Notes: generated by a model not told the origin, from the sequence alone. 64,000 nucleotides of DNA from Baylisascaris procyonis (GCA_037389465.1 JAZARR010000221.1:1528501-1592500); one strand, 5' to 3'; shown: positions 26,670-42,100, counted from the first letter of the stretch. Numbers and translations: made by a program.

Positions 26670-27321
26670 CTCTCTTGCTGTCGCGAATCGCGAATTGCGT
26701 CACAGCGCCTCGTTGGAGCCGTCGCACGTCAAAAAGAGGCCAGCCGCCTTAGCGGCGCCAAGTAGGAGCGGAAATCCCGATGCATCAAGCGCAAATGGAG
26801 ATGCATCAAGCGGAAATCACTCATTTCACTTGGATCACTTAGAAGTCGACAATCAACGAGCTGTCCCTGTCACAGCAGACAGCCTCGTGACGACGTTCCG
26901 ATGATACCCTTCCATAACGATCTGTCTACTGTTTTTCTTCTCCATGTTGCCCCCAAGTTTGTCTCGGGAAAATCTTCCCATCTGCGTGGCGGCCTTCCTC
27001 TGGGTCTTCTGCGACCTCTTGGATACCAGTGCAGTATTCTGGCACTCCACCTACTGTCAACTTTGCATGCAATATGGTCGGCCCAGCGTAGTTTGTTTGA
27101 CCTGCATTCAATTACTATGTTCTTCAGCAATCTTCCTCGCCCGAGAGGAAATAGCAACGCAAAAACGAATCGCCACAATGGAAGTAAGATGGTGTCAGAT
27201 GCCATCGAAGAAATAGGCGGAGCTGGGCCAGGCAAAGGAAGTTGTCCGAACCCAGTTCCGCCATTCCGTTGTTGAATCGGACCAGGGTGAGGCCCTAGTC
27301 AGGAGCCTCTGAGGGGCTCCT
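26670..27321 (+). repeat. Dispersed repeat, copy B, split by a LINE insertion
   Basis: Related to copy A at 23490-23800 but interrupted at 26818-27147 by the RTE-like fragment. It ends in the hairpin AGGAGCCTC-TGA-GGGGCTCCT (27301-27321), which sits where copy A has a hairpin of different sequence. Confidence 0.5.
26818..27147 (-). mobile_element. 5'-truncated RTE-clade non-LTR retrotransposon fragment
   Basis: The minus strand encodes the typical RTE C-terminal tail: LRWADHIACKVDSRW, then GRRRPRGRPPRRW, then a W...R..W stretch and a stop. Only this 3' part is present, with no reverse transcriptase core. GGAAAT flanks both sides (26812-26817 and 27148-27153), a candidate 6-bp target duplication, and the host sequence on either side reads as one repeat (copy B). 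The fragment is non-functional. Family assignment rests on remembered motif spacing. Confidence 0.7.
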
Positions 27322-28611
27322 TTGTGTAAGTGAACGACCGTTACAACTCTACCACCCCTTCGCTGCTGCATTCACCCTGCTTGGATCGACTATATTCACA
27401 TATTTTTGCGACCATCGCAGCAGGCCGTGCAAAATCTCGTCACTGATTCTGTGCACATTCTTGGCTGCATCGGCCACACGAAAACATCCAATTGCTGAAC
27501 GTAGGTCTTTACACTCTCAGCTTGTGTGCAAAAAGAAGCGCTTTGTTCAGTACACTCGCAGCGTATTCTCTACCGATTTTAACCCGCATCCATATAGTAC
27601 CTGTAATGAAATGTTAATAATGACGGGTACAAACGAGCAGTACAAGCATAAATGATGTGTGTCGAAGCAATCTTCGAACAACAATTTCACGAGCGCCGCA
27701 AGTCAAAACAATGTGACTAAGACTTCAAATACTCTCATAACACACTTCAACAACTGCTAACCAACAACATCGCGATCAAGATAACAACCATCTGTGGATG
27801 GGAACAACGGATTTGAGCAACGCTAAAAAAGCGAGGCAACCGTTCAATCGTGGCCAGAGAAGAACAATTCGACGATACTCTACGCGACCTTCTCGTGCGG
27901 TACGACAACGCGAACAATGCGAAGAATGGAAGCAACTAGGCGTTTTGAGAGCTGCTTATATAGCCCTCAAGACGTCATAAATCCTTCATATCACCCGTCG
28001 ATCATCGGTCGCTGTCGTGAACAAAACGATGTTGAGGTCTTATGTGGGCGACAGAAAAGAGAATAGAAAGATCCCTGGTTTATCAGAAAAAAAAATAGCA
28101 GGGTTAAGAGTCACGACGCGCGTGGGATAAAACTTACAAACAATGCAAGTATGTCGCAACACCGATAAATAAAAGTGGTAGGTAGAACAACGATAGTTAT
28201 AAGAAAGAACGGATTCGGAGGCAGCTGTTCGACGTGACCGATATAACACACTGTATGGACGCAAAACAGCATCTTTACAAATGCGACACCTGCTATCAAT
28301 TACGGCAGGGTTGACGTAATGAAGCACAACAAATTTCCACGAGAGACGAGATGTCGAGCGAGTGCGCTTGTGCTGACACCAGGTCTTCTGAATATCAATC
28401 CAGCACTGCCTAACACGTGCGGTTTACCGATGTTTACCGCAAATTGTTTTCCTTGTGCTGTAAGTAATTCCTTCTTTGTGCTCGCCAACTTCCCTGCCGG
28501 GCTCAAAGCTATTCGAGATCTTCAGCAGTGAATGAGATATAATTTGTCTCAATAAAGAAACTGGCCTGATTTGACCAGGCTCGTCCACTTGCGCCCCTCC
28601 TTTCCTCAATT
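27322..28611. other. No gene recognised
   Basis: Repeat-mosaic sequence. A TATA-like GGCTATATAAGCAGC on the minus strand near 27965-27951 resembles a promoter, but no linked gene or LTR boundaries were found. Confidence 0.35.
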
Positions 28612-28718
28612 AATCTGTACCAACCTCCTGGTTGGCTCTTCCTAAGTTTGCTCAAAAGGTTCGGCGTACACCTCTCTGCTCCCGATCGCCCGATACCTCA
28701 AAATTGGGTAATTAAACC
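28612..28718 (-). ncRNA. Spliced-leader (SL1-type) RNA gene, one-base leader variant
   Basis: The leader at 28718-28697 begins GGTTTAATTACCCAATTTTG and ends AG. It matches canonical nematode SL1 at 21 of 22 positions, with T instead of G at position 16, and is followed directly by the donor GTATCGG. TACC inside the leader can pair with GGTA across the donor, as in stem I of SL RNAs. GGGCG and CGCC downstream can form a second stem. A perfect hairpin CCAACC-AGGA-GGTTGG (28635-28620) closes the RNA at about 99 bases, where SL RNAs carry their last stem. The Sm site is imperfect (CCTTTTGAG instead of AATTTTTGG), so a pseudogene is possible. SL RNA donates its leader to the 5' ends of nematode mRNAs. 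No 5S rRNA gene was seen nearby. Confidence 0.65.
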
Positions 28719-30739
28719 TTGATATACTATAAAAACAACAAAAACGCGAAAAGATTGAGAGACGAGTGTAGGATCATCATAAAACGCAACCTGAGCTGAT
28801 TGAGGTGGTTTTTTGGTGTTTCGCTAACAAACGAGATAAACGATATACGAACATATAACAAGGAATTTGCAAAACGTCAAGGCTACTGACAACCAGCAAT
28901 GGTAATCAAGTTGCGGAAAGAAATTCAAGAAAAAACAACAAACGTAAGAAAATGCTAACAAAAAACGTAAAGCCGCTGCGCCTTCACACGACCGCAACGC
29001 GGTTTTAGTAAAACGATACGATCGCTACGGCAAAAGGCCGATTTAGACCGTTTCATGAGTTACTGCGTTAAGCTGCATTTCAATTTCTTATCTCTAGCAG
29101 TTAAGCAACTCGCTCGCGCGCCTTCGCGACAGCCGCTAATGAATCGTTGTATAGGCTAAGCTTTATCTAGCGTCGGATCGGCACCGGAAGTTCGAGCGCG
29201 TCATCAACCGAATATTCATTTTTCTTCGCTTTCGCGACTACATCTAAGTAATGATGCCATACGTGATATGCAGCGAGGATAAATTCACAGTGTTGCGCCC
29301 ACTGGAAATCTGATATAACATCCCCTCCATACCCATAATTTTTAAAAATCCGCTCTTACTTCAGACATATTGCGATCAACCTTCAGTCAGTACAGGCAAA
29401 GCCATGGGCTGCCTAATTTATTGGTGAATGACTCCGAACTCGTTGTAAAATGGTATAAGACCAAACTTTCTCATACTCCTTCACAGCCCGGCTGTAGTGA
29501 AATAAACAACCCTTCACTGCTGCACTTCCAAAATTATCTGACACCGCTTTCGTAGTCGCCTTCTCATAATCCGTCCAAGCGTAAGTTCACTTCGACGTTC
29601 ATTTCGCTTCAACGGCGTTGCATCGCATAGAAAATGATGTTGCACGATTTCACGGTTCTTTACGCACAGCGGCATTGAGAACGGGTTCCCACTAGTAGTC
29701 ATTGCAAATGCTCATCTAAAAAAACTACAACGCTTTGGGGACTTACTGCTTTGTATAAAAATAATTGCGTCATTAGGTTGCGCCGGAGAACTAACTTCGC
29801 TGAACCCACAGCCCTTGTTTCGTTACTTTCAGAGCCAGCAAATCGCATCAAGGGCTTCAAACACACTTTGCAATGGACTGTGAGGACCTGATAAAAAATT
29901 CGTGGTGTTCTATCACAAGTGATGTCGGCTACTAAGACGTCAGAAGCAGCGGCTGCGCGATGTTCAGCATCCGACCAAAATTTAAAACTGATGTCCCACA
30001 CGTTGCCCTCGTTGGTTTATATTCCTTGCTCACCTTGCATCTCACCAGTGAAGGTTAGCACGAACAAGTGTTTCAAATATAACTGGCGTTTCAGCAATAT
30101 TGTTCTCATACTACTTAAGCAGCTAAAATCAGGAGCAATCTTGAACACCATCTTTCGGAGGTGTTTGTCAAGTTCCCTTGTAAAATACTGCGGCAACATT
30201 GCAGGAAATCGAAGGGCTCAGGTATTGCGGCCAGATGACGTCGGCGGCTCGCAGCATAGGATTTGCTTGCAGTTTCCCAAGCTGGAAATCGTGTTGCCGT
30301 ATTGGGTCATCCATCATCATTGAGAATGGTTTTGTAATCCTGGATTGCTTCATATCGACAAGAAAATCCGCCCATTAATGACGGAGAGCTTATGAGGAAA
30401 GCTTTGAAAAACACTGGGAAACTCATCCGAGCCCAAGATTCGTATCTCACCCCAGCTCATGCTTCACGAGACTCATAGAATTCTTTGCGAACTCCTATGC
30501 CGCAGAGGAGATCGATTTCTCGAGTACGAAGCTCCTGCAGACTTGACGGCTGGCAGGCGGTGCGATACTGGGCATCCCATGAGCGGTCACTAAACCAAAC
30601 GTCGTTATCAACTTCTGCGTTTTCTTCTCCTAAGGTGTTTTATTAATTGATTCACAAGTAGAACATTGGTAGTATCGCCTCGCGCCATAATTCTTTGCCA
30701 AATGACAAACACGAATGACGCTCTCACAAACCCTCGCAA
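28719..30739. other. No gene recognised
   Basis: Upstream flank of the SL RNA-like locus, then sequence with open frames up to 134 codons (29919-30323 +) that show no motif. Part of it may be older 5' sequence of the LINE that becomes readable at about 30.7 kb. Confidence 0.35.
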
Positions 30740-31722
30740 ATGATGTTACGTATGGTTCAACCAGTACGTGCAAGGATTTTGCTGATGACTTGAGGATTCA
30801 CAGATCGATTAGTGATCCTCTCCTACATCTTAGAATTTCAGCGTGGTTTAGATCGCCTCGCTCAATGATCTAATGCTTGGCAACTGAATATTAATAGCGA
30901 AAGATGTCAGCGACCGCATACCGGCTTGAAACATGAATGCCGGTTCAGAATTTCCGAGGCTTTGATTCCTACTGGTAGCTTCGTCCAAAATTTGCGAATG
31001 TTCGCTAACGGATCATTGCACTGGAAAGTTCACTGTAATTTTGTAATAACTCGGGCGTATAAGGTGGCAAATTGCATTCTACGGGCAATTCAGTACAGCT
31101 GCCTTGAACTCTCAAGAAGGTCTTCACTGGGTACTGCCGCCCTGTTCTTGGATGTGTTTGCCCAGTTTGGTCGTCGTTTTTAGAATCGGAAATAGAGATG
31201 GTTGAGAGTGTACAAAAAACTTCACCAAAATAGCTTTTAGAAGTTTTTCCAGGTCCATACAGCCCAAACTATCAAGATCTTCTGCGTATTTTCGGCCTAA
31301 ACCCCTTGAATATCGACACACTGAGTTAGACCTCATACTGTGCTTTAAAATCGTTAGCGGTTTCCCTGATATTGAATTTGATTCAATATTCGCTTATTCC
31401 AATCGACATAATTTATCAAGTGCTCATGGTTTTCAATTGTTTCCGGGTGTCACAACGCCACATTCAGTTTATAATCCCTTCCTCATTCGGGTCATCGAAG
31501 TGTGGAATAAATTCCCTACTGATATCGTCTCAGCGCATAGTGTCGCAATCGCGAACCAATTCTGTGATTCACCTTCAAATTGTTTACATGTGAGCGATGC
31601 AAAATCTATGCTATTGTAATGATAGCCTAAATGATTGCAAATGTTTGAATGTATTGCTACTGTCACTAATCTAATTCAAAGAAATGTTATTCAAAGAAAT
31701 GTTTAGTTCAAAGAAAAGAAAA
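30740..31722 (+). mobile_element. CR1/Jockey-type LINE remnant (reverse transcriptase C-terminal half)
   Basis: Across frameshifts and stops the plus strand encodes, in order, a palm motif with the FADD box (FADDLRIHRSISDPLLHLR), WQLNINSERCQ, and a thumb-like GSLHWKVHCNFVITRAYKVA. These are followed by a Y.RPVL....PVWS block, LEYRHTELDLILCFKIV and the terminal VIEVWNKFPTDIVSA. This order is characteristic of CR1/Jockey-group reverse transcriptases. The 3' end carries repeated ATTCAAAGAAATGTT units (31675-31722), the short tandem tail usual for CR1 elements. It is 5'-truncated and inactive. Confidence 0.75.
31675..31722 (+). repeat. LINE 3' tail repeat
   Basis: Two copies of ATTCAAAGAAATGTT and a partial third (TTCAAAGAAAAG) directly after the LINE coding remnant. 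Confidence 0.75.
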
Positions 31723-34376
<2,654 letters not shown>

Positions 34377-34380
<4 letters not shown>

Positions 34381-34728
34381 GTGACCATGACGGCGCCGCT
34401 TGTTAAGAACGCGCGCGGTCTCTCTTTGTTTCTCTTTTGCGCGTGCGCTCATGGTTTGACCATCATGTATCTTTCAGCGCGGTCACATCCGGCGCTACTG
34501 ACGGACTTTCGTGCACTAAATCGTGCAGCGCGGTCACACCACTCCCTATTTATTGCCGCACTCCCTCGTCTGTCATCCGTAAGGCCCTCAGGGCTATTAT
34601 AAAAGTAAACATACAGGCAAAACACATCGCACAGCAATCAAAACAGAATAATAGGGCGTTGAATCTTCAGCGCTGTCAACCGATAGTGTTCAATAAAATA
34701 AAGCATCATAGAATGTATCACACCTGAG
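34377..34728 (+). mobile_element. Possible solo LTR or LTR-like element
   Basis: A 342-bp segment (34382-34723, beginning TGACC) is bracketed by CTGAG on both sides (34377-34381 and 34724-34728). It contains a TATA-like TATTATAAAAG (34595-34605) and AATAAA signals about 90 bp further on (34692-34702), as an LTR would. A 13-bp box CAGCGCGGTCACA occurs twice upstream of the TATA (34475 and 34526). Against this, the 3' end reads CAC rather than the usual CA, so the boundaries are uncertain. Confidence 0.4.
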
Positions 34729-35129
34729 GTAATATTTTCCTTTCCAAAAGTCACCTGCTAGAGAAAAAAGACGCTTCTCACGGTGTGACGCAATTAAATA
34801 TTGTTGCAATACAGGCTTCATTCGCACTGCATCGACCTCTTAAACCCTCAAGAGGGAGGGAATAACTACATATTCAATACAGGTATTACTTGATTATGCA
34901 TTTAGCATCGACCGTGGTTCCAAAAATGAACTACTAAAAGCGTTGTGGAATCCATAAATAAATGATTTCTTCCTCTCTCCTATTCAAGAACATCGAAAGA
35001 GAAATCCTTTCCAAAGCTCTGCATTCATCAAATCATCGCCCTACTTCAACTTAAACAATACTGCCTTATATTTTCAACAACTCATACGATCTATAGGAAG
35101 CATTTAAATGAGGAATTTCTAAGTGAGCT

Positions 35130-36047
35130 TTACTGATGGTCGGCGAGATCCTTTTGCTCGAAATAGATGCTGATGAGTGCTACGAACAGCGAAAATTCAT
35201 TGGCAGTAGGAGCGCCATGTCCAGCAGCATTGCCATCGTCAGCGAGTGTGGCACGTATCAAACGACACTGCTTGGCAAATGAACGCAACGACGCACACAC
35301 ATCGTGCAAAAGTGGCTTCTGCACCACCAGCAATGCTGAATAGAGCCATAGAAAGAGTTGTTTCGAATAACCCTCCTCCAAAAACATCTGAAATGCAACA
35401 TTCGCTTGACAGCAATTAAATGGTTTTTCATTCAGAAAGGAGCGATGACAAAAAATTTCAGAATAAGCTTAAAGTGGTCAGCTCCATAAAATGCCACATA
35501 GAACCTGCACTGCATATGAGTATTCCTCCTCTGAAATTTGAATAATGCAGTTCACGAATTTGGGCAAATGTACATAGGTCAATGATTTTGATTATTATTT
35601 TACCAACCATTCAACTTCTATAAAAACTTGTGATGGGATTTTCAAACTAAAATCAGCATATTCTCTGAGATCGTTTTCTGACATGCCAAAATTAATAATC
35701 GAAAAATGTGGAAGAGAAGATGACAAATTGAGGGCTCGGGAGACAAGCTTATCCGTTTCTGCAAACAGACAGAAGCAGAGTGAACAAATCCTGCTCAACA
35801 GAGCAACCAGCACATCGTAAATTGTCCATAATTGCGCGATAATGTATTCATATTTAGCTGCAATGACTAACCACACAAATCTCCCATGAAATATCATTTT
35901 AATCTGCGCATGACACCATAGTCTAAGCGACAAATGAATTGCACGATCATAAAATGCATGCGCAGACATAGGTGCCCGACAATGACTGACGAAGTGATTA
36001 GAATTCGTCCAGCAGGACATAACATCCACCAAATTTCATTGCCCTAG

Positions 36048-36135
<88 letters not shown>

Positions 36136-39100
36136 CTGTTAAACATTCAGCTTTAATATGCTTATATGTATATACATAAGCATACAAAAGTACACCGTTT
36201 AGCAGGTATAAAACTTGCAAATGCGCACAAAAACTAAGCTGCAAGCTACTACAGAAGCCTTCAATGATGAGGAGGGTAGTGAAAGTCTGACTTATCCAAG
36301 AGACTTTCCTTCATGTTTTCAGTGCTCAATCTTTCAATTATTTCAGTGATCGTTCAAAAAATTCTCAACTCTTTCTATAATTGTTCAACGTTTCACAGCG
36401 ATCTGCTTCTTCGAAACCTGGAAACAGAAAATCGTTGCCAACTGTCCTCCCTCTGGATAAAAAGAAGGGAAAGAAGCGTGCCCCTCGTTAATATGAATTC
36501 CTCCAGGCGTAATGCGGTACCATACCTTCTACACACTTCGATACACGACAAAACGATATTGCGAAGTTGAGCTTAATCAGTACAAACCACTCCAGTGGCT
36601 CTTGCCATATAAGTGGAATCTGCTTAACTGAGAAAAATGACACCAATTAACTTTTGCCTCGCATATATGCAAATTATCTGTTGCAGACTACGACATCTTG
36701 CCCAAGGCGCACACAGAAACAGGAGTTTAGATCACAGAGGTGATACTAGTGACAGGAAGTATAAGGGATGTCAGATTCTTATTCGAATGTACGACGGAAA
36801 AGAAGCTATTTCAAGCTTAAGAATCAACTCCCGTAAAAGAATATACCTGCACGAGGTGCTGAATGAGGGAGTTGACTTCATTCTCTGACATATTCATAAT
36901 AATCGCCGGAGTGGGCATGTGACCACACTTGGATGATTTTATGTTGCCTTGTTCGTTTGTCCCTTCTTCTGATTCTTTGTTCATCCTCTCTGACCTGTCT
37001 TCCTTCTCGCCCAAACAGAACAAACGCCAACGTCCGTAGTCAGCCTAAATGCTTTCATCGACTATTAATTCCAACAAGAAATCGCAGCAGGGATCGTTGA
37101 TTCTACCCACACTTGATTCCGCTCTCTTTGATCGTCGAATCTGATCACAATACCCCTCTCCCATCTCCTGAAGTGGCTCCAGTTTCGGCAAGATTGTCGA
37201 ATCTGATCATAATACCTCTCTCCCATCTCCTGAAGTGGCTCCAGCTTCGGCAAAGTTTAAATTCCCATTTTTTATAATGCAATGTACACGTTTTCTGAAT
37301 TGAAAAATCCCTGCTATTTCAATGCCATAAATGTACTTTTGCAATACTTGCTTCCCCTCCTCGAGTCTCAAAGAGAAAACCCTCGCTTGAGCAGGAAATT
37401 ATATGCCCCCCCCCCCCCCCACCCACTCCGAGTCGCAACACAAGCGAGCGGCATCATTTTGAGCTTAAGGCACTTCTCTGAGACGTGAGAATCCATCAAA
37501 GTGATCTTTATGACGGAATCTAAGTATATTTGGGGTTTATCGGATGGTTTAGCAGCCAGTCAGCCGACGACCGATATCTAGTGAATTGCAACGGGATATG
37601 CAAATGGATCCGTTTTTTTTTTTTTGAAAATTGCATTCAAATATGCGGTTACCATCACAACCTAGAAAATCGGCAGCATAGCAAGACTGGCTCGATTCAA
37701 TGCGAAAATAAATTTGAAAACGTTATATTAAAGTAACTGAAAAAGAAAAAAGTTACTGCTGGCTAATGCGGCACACAAATGATTTTGGTTCTTATAATTC
37801 GGCGTCACTTCTGTATCCCTTTCCCAATAAAGCTGAAGCCGCTTGAACAACTTGCAAAAAAAAGATATTACATATGTAAAGTTGGTTGGCTGAGCAACTT
37901 AATTAGTGGTCGAAGAGGTCGAGTTTAATCAAATATGCGAACAAATTAACACAAAGATTGGAATGCAACTTGCTGAATCAGAAGGCTAATAAGAAAAATG
38001 AGTAAATGGTTATATTGAAAACGACCGCTTTCAGACATTTTCCTTTCATTGCAAACTGCTAGCAGCTTTCAACATCTACTACAAGCGATTCTGTTATGCC
38101 TTCAAGCTGGCTACTACAAGCGATTCTGTTATGCCTTCAAGCTGGCCAAATATCTGCGTATGAACCCGCACTTCAAACGACCGGACCACCCACTTCCTTT
38201 CCACACCAACCAAATTTATTTACTTAGAAAATATCCACTCAGCAGTCGCTCTGACTGCCAACTACACCAATTAAGCCTATATATTTGAACATTCAACTCA
38301 AGTTTCCGCTAGCTGCCTTATTAACGGATTTCCGAAAGCGTTAAATAATTCTGATCGGCGTTCAAGGTCGTGATAGTCGTCTCAAAAGTCTACTCTATTC
38401 AAAAAAGAATAGGACAGTATGAAAACAAAAATCTACCCATGCAGGGAATACGATACCAGCCGGCTTCTCGTATTTGGCGCGCTTTGCCTGTAGAAGTGTT
38501 CGATTCCACGAGAACTCATCACACTGAAAGCAGTTCTCTCTGAACGCAGTAAAATCTCAAAATCATTAAAAATAAAGCATTTCAATTTTAGAGGTGAATT
38601 TATACTGCAAAAAAATAAATAGATAAACAACTCACAATAAGAGCAGAGTGTGGAAAAAATTATGCAGATAGGGGATTTGAAATGTAAATTTTATTGCTCA
38701 TTACGTAATGGATATTTGTTCGTTTCTTCTCTTCGAATCAATCACTCAATTCGCAGGAGAAAGAAAAAGAAAGTACAGAAGGGAAGTTTTTAGAAGAAGC
38801 AGAGGAGCAAGAGGAGAGGAGGGGAAAGAAGGAGGGAAGGGAAAGTGGAGGGAAGGAGGCGGATCAGGAAGGGAAGGGGGAGGAAGGAGGAGGTTGAGGA
38901 AGGGAAGAGAAAATGAGGAGGGATGGGATAAGGAAATAGAAGCACGTTAGAGTTGATTCTCCTGTGCCATTTTTGCTATTGTTCTTTTTTCTCTAATCGT
39001 CTGCACTGCTAAAGTTCACGAATGTAGCGATCAGCTTTTCATTTCAAGATAGTGCGTTGCGTATGACAATTAATGAGGTAGGTTCAATTTCTAATTTATG

Positions 39101-42100
39101 CAACATTTGAAGCATTACCTCAAAGTGAGACAGTTTTGATTTAAAGGACAGGCATTTGCAGGATGAGGTTCAAATAACAAAGCAAGAAGTGTGTCGAATC
39201 ATTGAGAAAAGTGAAACGACGGATGTGGATCAATGCTAATAATGTTTTTCTGCTTGCAAGTAACGAGTAACGTTGACAGCTCCACTTTTCCACTTACGAA
39301 AAAATGAAATAGAACAAAGAGAACAACAACAGAGATAGCATATTAAGCAAAATGTCACCTTTGCATAAGCCCATTCACGTGTAGGCGCATTCACCGTGGA
39401 AAGTTCTTCCTTGATGAACTCACTTGAGGATGGCTTGTTAGAAAGAAGGCTTGGATCGAGAGATGCTTTGACCACTTGTGGACAACGCTTCCTTGAAACG
39501 GCCACCTGTTAGACAACGAACAATTAAAACAAAAGGAACTTAACGAAATGAAACAGACCACCTAACAGGAACTTCAACATTACAACTTGCGTCGACTATC
39601 ATCGCACAAATAAAAGCACACAATAGTGGCCCACACGTCGTTCACCGATCACAACATCGACCCATTAACGCTGTCTATTATGTTCATCGCTTTTTTTCAA
39701 ATACAATTACGCCAACAATAATCTTGCTCGGAATGTGGCGGAAATAAAAACAACTATAACTTTAACTACATGAACTTCAAACTATTCTCTGATGCTTCTT
39801 TTATTATGCATCAAAATATACTAATCGGTGGTTTCTATAAATGAAGGGCAATTATTTCTTCTTATTAGTGCTATTTTGCTCTGAATTTTAATAAACTATT
39901 CGATTTTACACAAGAACGTTCTGTTATATGAAAATTTTGTGAATCGTTCTTTGATCTGCTCTCCCTTGCTCACTACTTTTATCCTATATAGTAAAGCGAC
40001 CTTCCTTTTCCAAATATCAGTCTACCAAATATATCTGAGCATTAAAAAACTGTAGCGACCCCCCGCATAAATTTACAATGCCACCAACAGAAAAAAGTAA
40101 CAGAGGCGAGTAAATGCAAAATAAGGTACGGGATTAGTGTTTCGATTACTAGCAGTGATAAAGGTGACCTTTGTTTGAAGAATGAACCTGATGTCCGATT
40201 AACGAAAGAGCGTTGTAGTACGCTTAACTTTCCATTAAAAAGAACTCACTTATATCTCACTCGGCGAAAAAATCGAATGTTTCACGAGCAGCACTTCAAA
40301 AAAAGTGAATTCTTTGCATCCTATCTATTCAAAGATGACCAATGGTCACTCCTATTCATATCTAGCCTATTAAGAAAACAAAATCTACACGCCAAATCTT
40401 ATGACAAAGAGAACAAAACTTCACATTATGCAAAACTTTGGAAAAAATTTAATAAATGTTTGATAAAAACATATAATACCTGCAAAAAAATCGACTGCAC
40501 CAAAAATAAATAGCTTAAAATCAAAGAATTACTTAATTATACTTCTATATGCTAGATTAAAATCAAAGAATTATTTAATTATACTTCTATATGCTAGCTT
40601 AAAATCAAAGAATTACTTAATTATACTTCTATATGCTAGCTTAAAATCAAAGAATTATTTAATTATACTTCTATATGCTAGATTAAAATCAAAGAATTAC
40701 TTAATTATACTTCTATATGCTAGCTTAAAATCAAAGAATTACTTAATTATACTTCTATATGCTAGCTTAAAATCAAAGAATTATTTAATTATACTTCTAT
40801 ATGCTAGCTTAAAATCAAAGAATTACTTAATTATACTTCTATATGCTAGCTTAAAATCAAAGAATTATTTAATTATACTTCTATATGCTAGCTTAAAATC
40901 AAAGAATTATTTAATTATACTTCTATATGCTAGCTTAAAATCAAAGAATTACTTAATTATGCTTCTATATGCTAGCTTAAAATCAAACAATTACTTAATT
41001 ATACTTCTATATGCTAGCTTAAAATCAAAGAATTACTTAATTATACTTCTATATGCTAGCTTAAAATCAAAGAATTACTTAATTATACTTCTATATGCTA
41101 GCTTAAAATCAAAGAATTACTTAATTATACTTCTATATGCTAGCTTAAAATCAAAGAATTACTTAATTATACTTCTATATGCTAGCTTAAAATCAAAGAA
41201 TTACTTAATTATACTTCTATATGCTAGCTTAAAATCAAAGAATTACTTAATTATACTTCTATATGCTAGCTTAAAATCAAAGAATTACTTAATTATACTT
41301 CTATATGCTAGCTTAAAATCAAAGAATTATTTAATTATACTTCTATATGCTAGCTTAAAATCAAAGAATTATTTAATTATACTTCTATATGCTAGCTTAA
41401 AATCAAAGAATTATTTAATTATACTTCTATATGCTAGCTTAAAATCAAAGAATTATTTAATTATACTTCTCTATGCTAGCTTAAAATCAAAGAATTATTT
41501 AATTATACTTCTATATGCTAGCTTAAAATCAAAGAATTACTTAATTATACTTCTATATGCTAGCTTAAAATCAAAGAATTATTTAATTATACTTCTATAT
41601 GCTAGCTTAAAATCAAAGAATTACTTAATTATACTTCTATATGCTAGCTTAAAATCAAAGAATTACTTAATTATACTTCTATATGCTAGCTTAAAATCAA
41701 AGAATTATTTAATTATACTTCTATATGCTAGCTTAAGATCAAAGAATTACTTAATTATACTTCTATATGCTAGCTTAAAATCAAGGAATTATTTAATTAT
41801 ACTTCTATATGCTAGCTTAAAATCAAAGAATTACTTAATTGTACTTCTATATGCTAGCTTAAAATCAAAGAATTATTTAATTATACTTCTATATGCTAGC
41901 TTAAAATCAAAGAATTACTTAATTATACTTCTATATGCTAGCTTAAAATCAAAGAATTATTTAATTATACCTCTATATGCTAGCTTAAAATCAAAGAATT
42001 ATTTAATTATACTTCTATATGCTAGCTTAAAATCAAAGAATTACTTAATTATACTTCTATATGCTAGCTTAAAATCAAAGAATTATTTAATTATACTTCT

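Larger units (their letters stand above)
21300..29300. other. GC-richer repeat mosaic
   Basis: An approximately 8-kb block with visibly higher GC than its flanks. It holds diverged direct repeats, perfect short hairpins, a truncated LINE and two SL RNA-like loci, each listed separately. Open frames here, the longest being 204 codons at 23164-23778 (+), are composed of low-complexity Arg/Ser/Pro-rich peptide and coincide with repeats. No host gene was recognised. Confidence 0.6.

Noticed and set aside
35155..35200. Hammerhead-like core CTGATGAG ... CGAAA on the plus strand
   Set aside because: It is antisense to conserved Gemin2 coding sequence, the possible stem II is only three pairs, and flanking stems are missing.
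38480..38500. tRNA B-box-like GTTCGATTCC
   Set aside because: It falls within Gemin2 exon 3 (antisense) and there is no A-box or cloverleaf around it.
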